DNA of 64,000 nucleotides, taken from positions 38,432,001 through 38,496,000 of the forward strand of contig CM027380.1 of assembly GCA_015680905.1 (NCBI GenBank), read 5' to 3'. Both the position numbers and the translations under genes were made by a program. The notes under the pieces are model-generated. The model made no database searches. It saw only the letters and a program-made list of their open reading frames with translations, and was not told the origin of the DNA. The DNA is from Coptis chinensis (taxonomy: Eukaryota; Streptophyta; Magnoliopsida; Ranunculales; Ranunculaceae). This document shows, in pieces, positions 53,617 through 64,000 of this stretch; within the stretch, counting starts at the first letter, position 1; every line of letters begins with the position of its first letter.

Positions 53617-54765
53617 ATGGCGCTGACGAAGAATTTTGTCGAGCACACGTTTATTCGACAAACGACTTAGCACCATTTTACGACGCAGAGATGATTAGGA
53701 GGGATTGGAACGGACTGTGGTACTCGACTGAGGAGTTCTATCACTATGATTTGGTAGAACAGTTTTATAAGAAGCGAGAATTGGAGGGGGATAGGATTTT
53801 CATAAAGGTAACAGGAACGAGGAGGGAAGTAATGAGACAGTTGTTGGCTGAACTGTTAGGAAACCAACTTAGTAACGATAATTCAGGAATCCCAGTATAC
53901 TGGAGTTCCTGCTTTGATGAAGGATACTATCGTGGAGGGTGAATACAATCCGACATCTCATTCGTCCAGATCCAACCACGAGAACCAATCAACCGGGTCA
54001 GTAGCTCGGTGGATTGGTAGGAACGTCCTCAGGAAAGACAAAGTCAGTGATATCGGCCTGCAATGTCTGCACGTTCTCTGGATTTTGCAAACAAATAAGT
54101 ATAATTTCTGCATTCTCGATTTAATGTTTAATGTGATTAGAGGAGTGGGAAAGAGCTTGGCGCCTCTTCCCGTATTGATCACTAAGATCATGCTCTCCTT
54201 TAGAGCTGTCGCAAGATCTTCTCCTATTAAGATCAAATTGTATTCTAATGCAAGTATCTATACGGATTGCATCCAAGAGACTTGGCCGTTGTCTGAAGGA
54301 AAGGTGGTTGAGTCGGAAGATGAAAGGGAGGATATGACATGTCTGGATGATGATGCATTAGATAATTGTAGTTCTAATTTAGAACGCATACAAGTGTTGC
54401 AAACTGCCTTGCGTTGCGTTTATGGTATTTGTGAAAATATTCGAGATAGACAGATTGTAGTTCGAAATAAGCAAACGAACCTTCAGACGAGACTTGAAAT
54501 GCTTGAAAGGGGTCAGGACGATATCTTGTCTAACTTGGAGACTATCCACCAGCATCACCAAGCCCAGTATGCAGTACTCAGGAGTGAGATGGAAGCACAA
54601 CGCTTGTTCCGAATAGAGATGCTACGACGCATGCCACCCGTGGAGGATTCTGTTTCAGCCGAGTCTGACAGGCATGAGTGTCGTCGCCGAAGGACAGACG
54701 GTTCAAGCCATTCTCCATCCCAGGGCCAATCTCCATCTCAGGGTCCATCTTCATCACATAACTAG
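53617..54765 (+). pseudogene. E3 env-like/third ORF
   Basis: Homologue of the E2 ORF. From ATG 53617, a one-base shift soon leads to DLAPFYDAEMIRRDWNGLWY, then LVEQFYKKRELEGDRIFIKV and LLAELLGN. A stop at 53940-53942 is followed by the open frame 53914-54765, containing acidic EDEREDMTCLDDDALDN, a long heptad-like stretch (IRDRQIVVRNKQTNLQTRLE, then MLERGQDDILSNLETI), a basic HECRRRRTDG and repeated SPSQGQ/SPSQGP before the stop. No transmembrane segment is evident. Confidence 0.7.
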
Positions 54766-55558
54766 GTGTTCACCATCAGTTTGTGTTCGCTGTTATTTCA
54801 TGATTTTGTTTTATTAGTTGGATTTTAATTCAGTTTTTAAATTTAAATATTAAGGTGTTTGTTTTATGTTGTGTGGTTTTAAATTTAAGTTTTAATATAA
54901 TTCGTTATATGATCATCTCCTGTAAATTTGTCTTGGAGGAAAGGTTGAGAATTTGGCCGATATCGGCATTTCTATGAATTGTGTGGTGGTAGCATGAAAT
55001 GTAGGAGAGTTTAGCAGTTACTATTCTAAATCTAGTATAAAAGATACCAGGATTTTTAGAAAATCAAGAAGATGGTTTGTTTCCGTTTTCGGGTTGGGAA
55101 TCTTTCTATTTCCGGAAATTGCCTTTAAACAATTTGGCAACTTGCCGATTCGTTTTGGAAGCACATAACCTATTTAAACCCCCTTCATTCTACACTAACA
55201 AACCACACTACACCCCACCATCATCCCTCACCTTTCACTCCAAGTTTTTCCTTCTTTTTCTTTTAAACTCCCTAAACTCTGTTTTTTACGAACGGCCGCC
55301 TGCTACTTGTACACTTTTCACAAAGTTAACTTCGAAGGCGACCCACCACTCCTCGGCGACCGTGCCCAAACTCTGTAATTCTTAAAACTTCGAGCCGCGA
55401 CCAGCCCTCCTTGGCGCGACCAGCGCTGAAACTCTGTAATTCTAAACACCCACGAGCGACCAGCGCTTCAAAGCGGCGCCACCATCATCTGTGAACACGG
55501 AAATTCCAATTTTTGAGGGTCATTCTAGGATTTTTGAACTGTTCAAGGAGTCGTTGAG
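54766..55558 (+). other. E3 spacer with degenerate internal promoter and GC-rich leader
   Basis: 55115-55240 matches the promoter block of E2 (ttccggaaattgcc, cttgccgattcgtttt, then ctatttaaaccccc and cattctacacta); the TATA is degenerate here. 55320-55490 holds GC-rich repeats (gagcgaccagcgctt, ggcgcgaccagcgct) with the phrase aactctgtaattct twice. ORF4 follows. Confidence 0.6.
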
Positions 55559-56440
55559 ATGACATCTCCTATAGTCATACCTGAACAGTTTTCGAAGATG
55601 TGTTGGGAACCGAGACCTATGGACATTGGTTCCGGCTAACGGATCCTACCCGATTAGGATGGCGTCATCTAATAAAGTGATGACGATTCATATTCACCAT
55701 AGCTTCTTGCTTATTTCTCGACCACGTTAAATTCTATTGTAATCAGGATGGAGAACAAGAATTCTCCGTCGTAGTCGATGACACGACACATAAATTCAAT
55801 AAAAATGTGGTCGCTTTAGTTTCAGGATTACCAATACCTGAGCCTGTTCACACATGGGCATATATTAAAGATAATGCATACCTTTATGATTATACATATT
55901 TCCATGAGTATTATGGGGGAGGGGTATTTCGAGTAATGGACTAGGGGCGATATAGCATTGCCCTTGGTAGCCTTTCCCTAAATGTAGGCACCACCATGTT
56001 ATTCATCCTGATAAATATTTTGGGGGAATGGCAGTTCATTTCTGCAAACAGTACTGCGGGTGACATTTTCCTCGCTTTAGCTGAGGGACGTCGCCGATAT
56101 GACATTCACCGAGTTTTAGTCGCTAGTCTTAAGAGAGCCCAAAGCATGAGGCGTAAGTATCTTCTTATGCCTATATTTTGGTAAGCCGCATCATGTGTAG
56201 TTGTTTACCTGTATTCTGTGAACAATTCACAGATTGGAAAAGGGTTGAAGTCATGAGACCCACCAATTAGTGGTTAAGCTCATTCGCGAATAATGACTTG
56301 GCGGGATGGCAGGTGCGACCTCATTTGGTTGCCCGTACATCCCATCGGACATAATAACACTTAACAGGTTAGCATTAGTAGATGATAAATGGCGGCAAGC
56401 TTGGCAAGTTATAATGGATTTGGCGGGATCTTGAAGGAAC
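55559..56440 (+). pseudogene. E3 ORF4: conserved unrecognised ORF, decayed
   Basis: Begins MTSPIVIPEQ at 55559; later readable pieces are DGEQEFSVVVDD (about 55748), HTWAYIKDN with YTYFHEYYGGGVF (to about 55930), GDIFLALAEGRRRYDIHRV with QSMRRKYLLMPIF (about 56060-56180), FTDW and RPTN (about 56230-56265), and VDDKWRQAW (about 56378). The order matches E2 ORF4 step for step, but stops and shifts are frequent. No recognised domain. Confidence 0.6.
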
Positions 56441-58306
56441 CTCATCTCTTTTCTTGAGGAGGAGGATGTTTAAAGCGGGAGATAAGGTAAGTTTTTTAGT
56501 TTTGTTATTGTGCGCTTATGTCTCAAGCAAATTAATTACATTAGCCCCATAATGGGTGGAACTCTTATAGAGTTGCGTCGGTATTTTATTTTCCTATATT
56601 AGTATGTTCTAACCTTGTTTTGCAGATGTCCCGAATTTCACGCGTTTCCATGGTATTTTTCTACCCTCTTTATTTAAATGCTTTGAGGACAAAGCATGCT
56701 TTTTGTTTGGGGGGCATAGAAACACGTGTAATTAAAACATCTGTTAGGATATAGAAATGTATAATATGCATTTGTTTCCAAGTTAAAAATTTTCAAAAAT
56801 ATAAATAAATAAGTTTATGCTATACACTTAGGAATATTGGTATTGTTTTCTTTCTCTATGCTCTTAACAATCTAGAAGTCTCCGTAGTAGCTTTTGCATC
56901 GGAAATAATTGTTAGAAACTTAGGTTAATATGTAGGTAATAATCTTTGCATCTATCTATAAATATATTACATGAGTATCTATGATTGTTAGCGATAAGTT
57001 TCAAAGCTAGGCTAGAGTACTTATTCTACAAATCCTGTGAGAATATAGCCTAAAGCCTTATATGAGCGAAACATTTGAGAAATGACACAAGGGAGAAGTA
57101 AAATCCGGATAGAGAAATCACACGTACACTTGCTTGATCACTATGCCATATCCTAAGCGAGAATTTAGGCCATCTTTGGATCGATATAGCCAGAAATTCA
57201 AACTTCTGAATTATTTTCCGCTAGTCGCCCCTCTGAGCCTTTCTTTAGCCTTTCATAACCCACAAATCCTTTACCCTGTTACAAAAACAAAACAAAATAA
57301 AAAAATAAAAAAAAAAAAAAAAATCAACCTACCCATCTAGAATAAGTCTTAGAATAGAATGAGGAAGAAATAAGAAGAGAAAAACCGGTGTAAACAAAAG
57401 TTAGTTAATTGCTTCAGAAAATAAAGAAAAGAAGTTTCCATCCAATGAAAAGAAAAATAAAATAGAAATAAAATAAAAACTCTGAAAAAATAGAATAAAA
57501 GGAGTTAAAAGCCAAAGAAAAAGAAAAAAATATGGCTAAGGATGGAAACAAAGTGTAGAAGCAAAAGTAAATAACAAGGTTTTCTCTAAGTTACATAATA
57601 TGAAGACTCTACTATCTCAGACTTGTCTTTTTGAATATCCATTTTCTTCCTTCTTAAACCATCTCCTAATCCCCGTAACACCTAATAAAGACCTCTAGCT
57701 CAATTAGGAATAGGTTAGTGTGATAGTAAGTGGCAGATGTGTTTGATCGACTCTGGCTTCCTTGTTGTCATTGAGATTGTAAGGTAAAGTGTGCCCATCG
57801 CACAATTGGAGTAGCTTAAAACTTGAGCGGAAAAATCCGCGATGGTTTTAGATCTTGACATTTATGTGAGGACCTACTTAAGGGCGCTATTATGAGTTTT
57901 CAGAAAACTAACCCTGCTAGGCATTTCATAGTATTACTCATAGTATTTATATTTGTATCATAGATGATTGATTATTATGCATATATTAGCTTAGGTTTTG
58001 ACTTGGTTATTCTTATTCATTTGCTAGTGAGATGTATAGATACAATGGGACATGAATGAGGAAACAATAATTTTATTTCTTAGTCGTTGTAGTATAGTTG
58101 AAGTTTGTGAGTACCTTCATCGGAAAACTCTCCGCGAGGCTATAACTTCGTCCCACTAGGGAATTCCTAGTGGTTTAAAGGCCTTGTTGCATATGGTCAA
58201 TGCAATGCATCACTAAATACACGAGTAGGTAGAACTCCATTTTTGGTCACTTATTCTAATTTCTCATCTTTGCTTGAGGACAAGCAAAATGTTGTTTGGG
58301 GTGGTT
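56441..58306 (+). other. E3 3' noncoding module and polypurine tract
   Basis: Homologous to E2, E4 and to E1 25546-27108. A PPT-like motif with its GAGGACAA companion lies at 56683-56717, and the terminal copy (gaggacaagcaaaatg, then gttgtttggggtggttt) abuts the LTR at 58307. Between them is the conserved block around 57150-57210 (atcgatatagccagaaattc) and an A-rich tract. No gene. Confidence 0.8.
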
Positions 58307-59783
58307 TGATAAGAGCCCAAAACTGTAGTTTTAACCCTGTAACAATCATACTTTTAGACCAATTATGTGAGTAATAATTAAGAGTTAACACTGATTACGT
58401 GTTTTTATGCATTTCAGGTTTCAAAGTCCATTATGTGCAGAAATGTGCCACTTTAGTGAGATAAAGGAGCAAAGGTCGGTTACTAAGGAGTTCCATGATT
58501 AAAGGCCAAGATTCAAGAAGACAAAGCCTTTCTAAAGCCCGGTCAAAAGCTGAAAAGTCGACGCGGGCAGAAACAACACACAAGTCAGCAGAATTTCCGC
58601 AGGCCGTATCTTTGGACTCAGACCTCAGAATGGGACCTACCTTATGTCAAAACGACCGGCTTGGAAAGAGCTTTCCAATGGTCTAAGAGTTGATCCAATC
58701 AGAAGAGCAGAAGTGGACGAAAAGTCTGTTGAAGCCAACTGCAGCTGAAGAGGAATTTTTGGACTGAAAGAATTGGGTTTTGGGCCTGATTCTCTGGCCC
58801 AAAACATGGCTCCAAGCCCATGCACGATTTTTGGATTTGAAAGTATAAAAACCAAAGCTTAACTCTTTGTTAATGGTAGCTAGTTAGACCTAAAAAAATA
58901 TATATAATTCTAGATCTAGTTTTCAGTAGAGTAATTAAGTTTAAGTTCCAATTTCAATTCTTGTTTTAGATTAAGTCTTGAATCATTGTTCTTGATTGAT
59001 TAGATAAATAAAATAGTTATTTTTATCAATTTCGATTTTTGTCATTTCAATTTATAGATATAATTTTAATTCTTGTTGATTATCATTTAAGTAGTTTAAG
59101 TAGATTGAAACATTGTTAGTTAAATTAGTTAAGTTAGAATTTTAATATGATGTGTAGTTATAATTCAATGGGAAATGATGGGTTGATGACTCAAGGCTAA
59201 AACCTCCATTAGAGGGGTTGATGAAGCCTTGATGAAAACTTAGTGGTATAGTGTAGGCGTTGTAGAATCTATTCCACTCTAGAAGGTCGTGATTAAGCCA
59301 TGAGAATGGGTGGGCGACCTCACATGCTAGTTAGTATTTGGTAGAGATGCCATGAACACTAGGGATTAGAACTTCGAAATTCTTGCCGTAAGAACGCGTG
59401 AGAATTTCGAGATACAAGAATCTATGCTAGGTTATTAAGTTGGATTCGAGGTGGATTCAATTCCCCTCTAATCCTTTATCTAGATTAAAAAACAATCATA
59501 TTTCCATAGCATTCGTAGTTTAAATTCAACATAATCAATTTCATATTGTATCGTAGTATAACACCCTTCGTAAAGCTCTCATTAGACTTAAGACCGATTA
59601 ATTAGATTAGAAAACATTCCATGCTAGAGAACTAGGAGTGGAACGAATTTGTTACTCCACTCTATTTCGATAGAATTGAGAGTAGAAACTTTGATAAATA
59701 TAGACACGTAAGTAGTTTTAGTTTACTTACGTTTTGAGTTCATCGTTCATTTTGTAGGTAAATTATTCATTTTATGTTTATCA
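58307..59783 (+). repeat. E3 3' LTR (1,477 bp)
   Basis: Pairs with 44955-46427. Ends TTTATGTTTATCA at 59783 and is followed by aatgtcatt, then the E4 LTR in opposite orientation. A TATA-like gtataaaaacc lies at 58843-58853. Confidence 0.95.
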
Positions 59784-59792
59784 AATGTCATT

Positions 59793-60903
59793 TGATAACC
59801 GTAAAAACAATAGAATCCTAAATATTAATGTTAACAACACTAATACGTAATTCTACCGTTCTTACGTTTAAATCAATTCTTCTTACTCTCAAAACATAAT
59901 CATGCAATATAATGAGTAAGGATTCGTCCACTCTTAACTCTCTAGGCTTGAATCGAATTCAACTAATCAAACCCAAAAGGAACAATGGTGAGAGTAATGA
60001 TTTGATGTGAAATTTCTATACTACCATTCCCAACACAAGAACAATAATAACAATAAGACATAATTAAATTAAACTGAAATTAAAACTAATTTAGAATTAA
60101 GATTGTGAATAACTAATTATGAATTTAAGACAACTAAATCTAAATAAGAATTTAAGCAATAATCTAAATTGAAATGAAGAACTAATACTTTATTCTAAAA
60201 ACTAAAATATGACTCTAAACTAACTAATTGAATGAATGTAAAAAAACTAGATCTAGATCTAAAAACTAATCTAGATCTATCTTTTTCTAACCCTAAACTC
60301 TATTAACATTAGCTTCCTAACCTAACTACATCCTAACAAAAAGTCAAGCTTTTGTTTTTATACTTTCAGATCCAAAAATCGTGCATGGGCTTGGAGCCAT
60401 GTTTTGGGTCGGAAAATCGGGCCCAAAACCCAATTTCTTTAGTCCAAAATGGCCTCTTCAGCTATAGTTGGCTTTGACAGATGTTTCGTCTACTTTTGCT
60501 CCTCTGATTGGGCCAAGGTTTGGACCATTGGAAAACTCTTTTCGAGCCGGTCGTTTTGACATAAGGTAGGCCCAATTTCGAGGTCTGAGTCCAAAGATAT
60601 GGTCTTCGGAAGTTCTGCTGACTTTGTGCACTATTTCGCCGCGTGGACTTTGACTTTTCAGCTTTTGACTGGGATTTACAAAGGCTTTGTCTTCTTGAAA
60701 ATTGGCCTTTAATCACAGAATTCCTTAGCAACCGACCTTTGCTCCTTTATCTCGCTAAAGTGGCACATTTCTGCACATAATGGACTTTGAAGCCTGAAAT
60801 GCATAAAACACGTAATCAATATTAACTCTTACTTATTATTCACATAATTGGTCTAAAAGTACGATTGTTAAGGGGTTAAAACTACAGTTTTGGGCTCTTA
60901 TCA
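59793..60903 (-). repeat. E4 3' LTR (1,111 bp)
   Basis: The minus strand starts TGATAAGAGCCCAAAACTG at 60903 and ends TACGGTTATCA at 59793. The partner LTR lies outside the window. U3 (about 60350-60903) matches E2 and E3, including a gtataaaaac TATA-like box at complement 60354-60364; the U5 half is unlike theirs and shorter. Confidence 0.85.
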
Positions 60904-63234
60904 AACCACCCCCAAACAGCATTTTGCTTGTCCTCAAGCAAAGATGAGAAATTAGAATAAGTGACCAAAAATGGAGTTCTATCTACTCTCGTTTTGCTGA
61001 GTGCGATTGCATTGACCATATACACAAGGCCTTAAACCACTAGGAATTCCCTAGTGGACGAGTTATAACCTCGTGAGAGTTTTCGATGAAGGTACTCACA
61101 AACTTCATCTATACTACAACGACTAAGAAATAAAACTATTGTTTCCTTATTTATGTCTCAATTATCTATACATCTCACTAGCAATGAATACAGAATAATC
61201 ATGTCGAAACCTAAGCTAATATATGCATAATAATCAATCATCTACGAATAAACATATATACAATGAGTAATGCTATGAAATGCGATATGTGTCCGTTTCG
61301 AAACTTTGGAATAGTATCCTTAAGTAGGTTCTCACATAAAAGTCAAGACAAAAATCACTCTGATTTTTCCACTCAAGTTTTGCTACTCCAAAGTGTCAAA
61401 CCGGGCATACTTTACCTTACAATCTCAATGACACACAAGGAAGCCGAAGTTGATCAAACACATCTGTCTTTACTATCCCACTAACCTATTCCTAATTGAG
61501 CTAGATGTCTTTATTAGGTGTTCATGGGGATTAGGAGATGGTTTAAGAATGAAGGAAATGGATATTCAAAAGGGACAAGTCCGAGATAATAGAGTCTTCA
61601 TATTATGTAACTAGAAAAACCTTGTTATTTACTTTTGCTTCTAAACTTTGTTTCCATCCTTAGCCATATTTTTTTTTTTTTTTTTTCTTTGGCTTTTGAC
61701 TCCTTTTATTCTATTTTTTTTTTGGTTTCTTTTATTTTATTTCTATTTTTATTTTATTTTCTTTGGATGGAAACTTCTTTTCTTTATTTTAAAAGCAATT
61801 AACTAACTTTTGTTTACACGGGTTTTTCTTTCTTTCTTCCTTATTCTATTCTCGGACTTATCTAAATTGGGTAGGTTGATTTTTTTTTTAATTTGTTTTG
61901 TTTTGTAACAGTGTAAAGGATTTGTGGTTTTATGAAAGGGCTAATGAAAGGCTCGATTAGGGGCTTAACTAGCGAAAATATACTTAGGTCGGAATTTCTA
62001 GCTATATCGATCCAAAAAGGGCCTAAATTCTCTCTTAGGACATGGTATAGTGGTGAAGCAAGTGGACATGTGATTTCTCTATTCGGAATATACTTCTCCC
62101 TTGTGTCATTTCTCAAATGTTTCACTCATATAAGGCTTTAGGCTATATTCTCATAGGATTTGTAGAATAAGTACTCTAGCCTAGATTTCAGAAACTTACT
62201 GCCAAACAATCATAGATACTCATGTAATATATTTATAGATAGATGTAAAGATTATTACCTACATATTAACCTAAGTTTCTAAAAACTATTCTAATGCAAA
62301 AGCTACGTAAGACTTCTAGATTATTAAGAGCATAGAGAAAGAAACAATACCAATATTCCTAAGTGTATAGCATAAATTTTTTTTATTTTTATTTTTATTT
62401 TATTTTTATTTTTCTTTTTAAGACAAATAATACGTAATATACAACCTAATATGCGCTTAACATTTACATCGTGTTTTTATACCACCCCCAAACAATTTGG
62501 GAGAAGGGGGGTTCATGAAACAATTCAATAGCACAATTAAATTATGTAACTTACTAATTTTTATAATTTTTAACATTTTATAAATAAAAGTGCGTAATTT
62601 ACATCCTAAAAGTGTCTAATTTTTGAAAATGTTTCTATCCCACCCCCAAACAATCAAACGCTTTGTCCTCAAAGTGTAAAAAGATAAGGAAAGAATTTAC
62701 CATAGAAACGTGGCAAAAATTGGCGTGCACATGAATGAGAAATATTGTAAAGATGATATGATAATATGAAGTACAATTAAACTAGTACGTACTAACTAAC
62801 ACAAACTCTACTGAAGTAAACATGACAGGCTTAGGGTGGCAACATGATTTAAAATAAATACCAAAATACGCCACCCCCAAACAAAATTGGAAAACTCTTT
62901 TTAAGTTTGAAAATTTTGTTTGGCCTATACTCCAGAAAGTTGGTATTGTACGAAAACTTGGGTCTTTTAAAGTCAGATTCCCTAGACTTACTAATATATA
63001 TGTATTAAAATGCAGTTTACCATATATCAACAATCGAAAAAGTTGTGGGTCTTTCCACAAATAATTAACATGGAATGCACCATCAAACAGAATTAAGCAC
63101 CAAGATTTCCTAGGACGTAGCTTAGTGGAATGAGAGCAAAGCCTTATAGATCTAAAACCTAATTGAGCATACAGTTTCTTCTTTGTCCTCTTACGAAGGG
63201 GATGCCAAGTAAATGAACGTGAGAAAATTGATGG
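60904..63234 (-). other. E4 3' noncoding region
   Basis: Polypurine-tract-like motifs at 60904-60940, 62481-62500, 62641-62673 and 62871-62885 (complement strand). 61900-62100 contains the block shared by all four elements. The ORF at 62782-63060 shows the tail DPQLFRLLIYGK, the counterpart of the end of the E2 pol-replacing ORF, separated here by stops. Confidence 0.7.
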
Positions 63235-63645
63235 TTATGGAAGATACGTAGGATGTGGATAATTTTGAGAAGGAAAAAATGGAAAAAATGAAAATGTGTC
63301 AGGTGGCTTGTCCTTGGGTGTTATTTCTTCACCAGTTGGTTTTAGATAGTTATGAAGCATAGGAGAAATGCCAAGGTCAAGTACAAACTCAATGGTTCTT
63401 TGAAAAGGTAGAGGGCGAGGAACATTCGTGATGGAAGGTGAATGAGTGACATGAGGATGTGAGGTGGGTGAATGGTGTTCAACTAGTGTTCTTAGGTCTA
63501 TATCATCAGAGGCCTTGAGATATGCAAGACATTCCTCAATAGGTGGGTAAGAAGAATCACTGGGATAGAGGGCGAAAAATTCTTCTTCCGTCATGGCGTC
63601 AAGAGATGAATGGATGTCAATAGGAGAGAACTCGCGAGGTGGCAA
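63235..63645 (-). CDS. E4 pol-replacing ORF, second part
   Basis: 136-codon minus-strand reading beginning MPPREFSPIDIHSSLDAMTE. The portion PRPLPFQRTIEFVLDLGISP and HNYLKPTGEEITPK corresponds to PPFQRNLEFALDP and YNFLNSPRKQI of E2. It is preceded by a stop (end of 63664-63939) separating it from the protease frame. Proline- and acid-rich; no enzyme motif. Function unknown. Confidence 0.55.
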   Translation of the reverse strand: MPPREFSPIDIHSSLDAMTEEEFFALYPSDSSYPPIEECLAYLKASDDIDLRTLVEHHSPTSHPHVTHSPSITNVPRPLPFQRTIEFVLDLGISPMLHNYLKPTGEEITPKDKPPDTFSFFPFFPSQNYPHPTYLP

Positions 63646-63663
63646 ATAAGGGTTGCAAAAGAG

Positions 63664-63999
63664 TCAAAGGAAATCCTCCTTGATGTTATCTACATCTAGG
63701 GAGTAGAAATTGTGATCCTTGTCTTCTTCCATAAGAGGGGTATCTACTAGTGTGGGGACTAAAGTGTCAGCCGCACTAATGTGAGGTACAAAACTCTCAA
63801 TGGACTTCACTTCCCCTTCTACAGGCAAACCTAGTTGTCCCTGTTTTTGTCTAAACATGTTAACATCTACAGAAAGATTTCCAAAAGAAAGAGTCATTGA
63901 GCCATCCCGACAATTGATTTGGGCATTGGCGGTTGCCAAGAAAGGATGCCCTAAGATGATGGGAATGGAATCATGAGCAACTTCTGTGTCAAGAATAGC
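63664..63999 (-). pseudogene. E4 protease C-terminus and linker
   Basis: The minus strand, open from the window edge, reads AILDTEVAHD, then SIPIILGHPFLATANAQINC and GSMTLSFGNLSVDVN, the end of the aspartic protease, followed by a linker with VEGEVKSIESFV and TLVPTLVDTPLMEEDKD, matching the E2 linker (TLVDTHITDEDE). The active-site part lies beyond the window. Confidence 0.85.
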
Positions 64000-64000
64000 A

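Larger units (their letters stand above)
44955..59783 (+). mobile_element. E3: Athila-type Ty3/Gypsy element with full gene set (decayed), 14.8 kb
   Basis: Plus-strand element with LTRs 44955-46427 and 58307-59783, tRNA-Asp-like primer site, gag, protease, RT, RNase H, integrase, env-like ORF, ORF4, 3' module and polypurine tract. The left flank is Helitron coding sequence (ttata before the LTR). The right flank is aatgtcatt and then the E4 LTR, so no target duplication is found. Several stops interrupt pol. It is slightly longer than the 12-14 kb usual for Athila-type elements, and it is the only copy here with both enzymes and env-like genes. Confidence 0.92.
59793..64000 (-). mobile_element. 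E4: related non-autonomous element, truncated by the window edge
   Basis: Minus-strand element whose 3' LTR is 59793-60903 (about 1.1 kb). In element order backwards from the LTR: polypurine tract (60904-60925), 3' module, the pol-replacing ORF (63235-63645), protease end (63664-63999). As in E2 there is no RT, RNase H or integrase between protease and the 3' end, and no env-like ORF or ORF4 is visible. The left LTR half nearest the PPT matches E2 and E3. Confidence 0.85.

Noticed and set aside
53234..53626. 130-codon ORF before the E3 env-like gene
   Set aside because: Low-complexity, proline/threonine-rich from CCACC repeats and A runs; no counterpart open in E2.

Overview
This is a transposon-dense stretch of a flowering-plant nuclear genome, most likely a eudicot. 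The evidence is spliced plant gene ends (a long-chain acyl-CoA synthetase, a RING finger protein, a GT47/exostosin glycosyltransferase), plant L1-type LINEs with an added RNase H domain, Helitrons, and large Athila-type Ty3/Gypsy elements primed by a tRNA-Asp-like site. Genus and species cannot be read from the window. No rRNA, tRNA or CRISPR array was recognised.

Layout. 1-835 is the 3' end of a LACS8/9-type acyl-CoA synthetase gene (+), the only host gene here that looks intact as far as it is visible. 1.3-8.2 kb is an accessory patchwork: small tandem repeats, telomere-like sequence, a frameshifted N-terminal piece of a PUB16/17-type U-box protein, a duplicated AT-rich repeat, a 5'-truncated LINE with a perfect 17-bp target-site duplication, and Helitron-like segments, one carrying two exons of a ZRSR2/U2AF35-related gene. 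8.2-15.9 kb holds the last exons of a RING finger gene whose final intron contains a near full-length antisense L1 LINE.

16.7-30.0 kb is a GT47 gene on the minus strand, broken by two insertions: a 12.0-kb Athila-type element (E1, 16838-28857) and a 288-bp MITE (29281-29568). Removing either insertion restores the GT47 reading across the site. About 30.26-44.95 kb is a Helitron encoding a helicase-like N-terminal domain and a small homeodomain-like ORF. It is split by a second element (E2, 30334-42956, minus strand, perfect TSD) and cut off by a third (E3, 44955-59783, plus strand). A fourth (E4, minus strand) starts at 59793 and runs off the window.

How the elements relate. E3 is a degenerate copy with a complete gag, protease, RT, RNase H, integrase and env-like layout. 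E2 and E4 belong to the same family (shared U3 half of the LTR) but have lost RT, RNase H and integrase. In their place, right after the protease, they carry a related proline- and acid-rich ORF, so they look like gag-protease non-autonomous partners of E3-type elements. E2 and E3 also share an unrecognised second downstream ORF (called ORF4 here) behind a TATA-like internal promoter. All four elements carry a conserved 3' noncoding module of about 1.5 kb bounded by repeated polypurine-tract-like motifs. These shared, non-textbook parts (pol-replacing ORF, ORF4 with its promoter, repeated PPT modules) are the most interesting content of the window.
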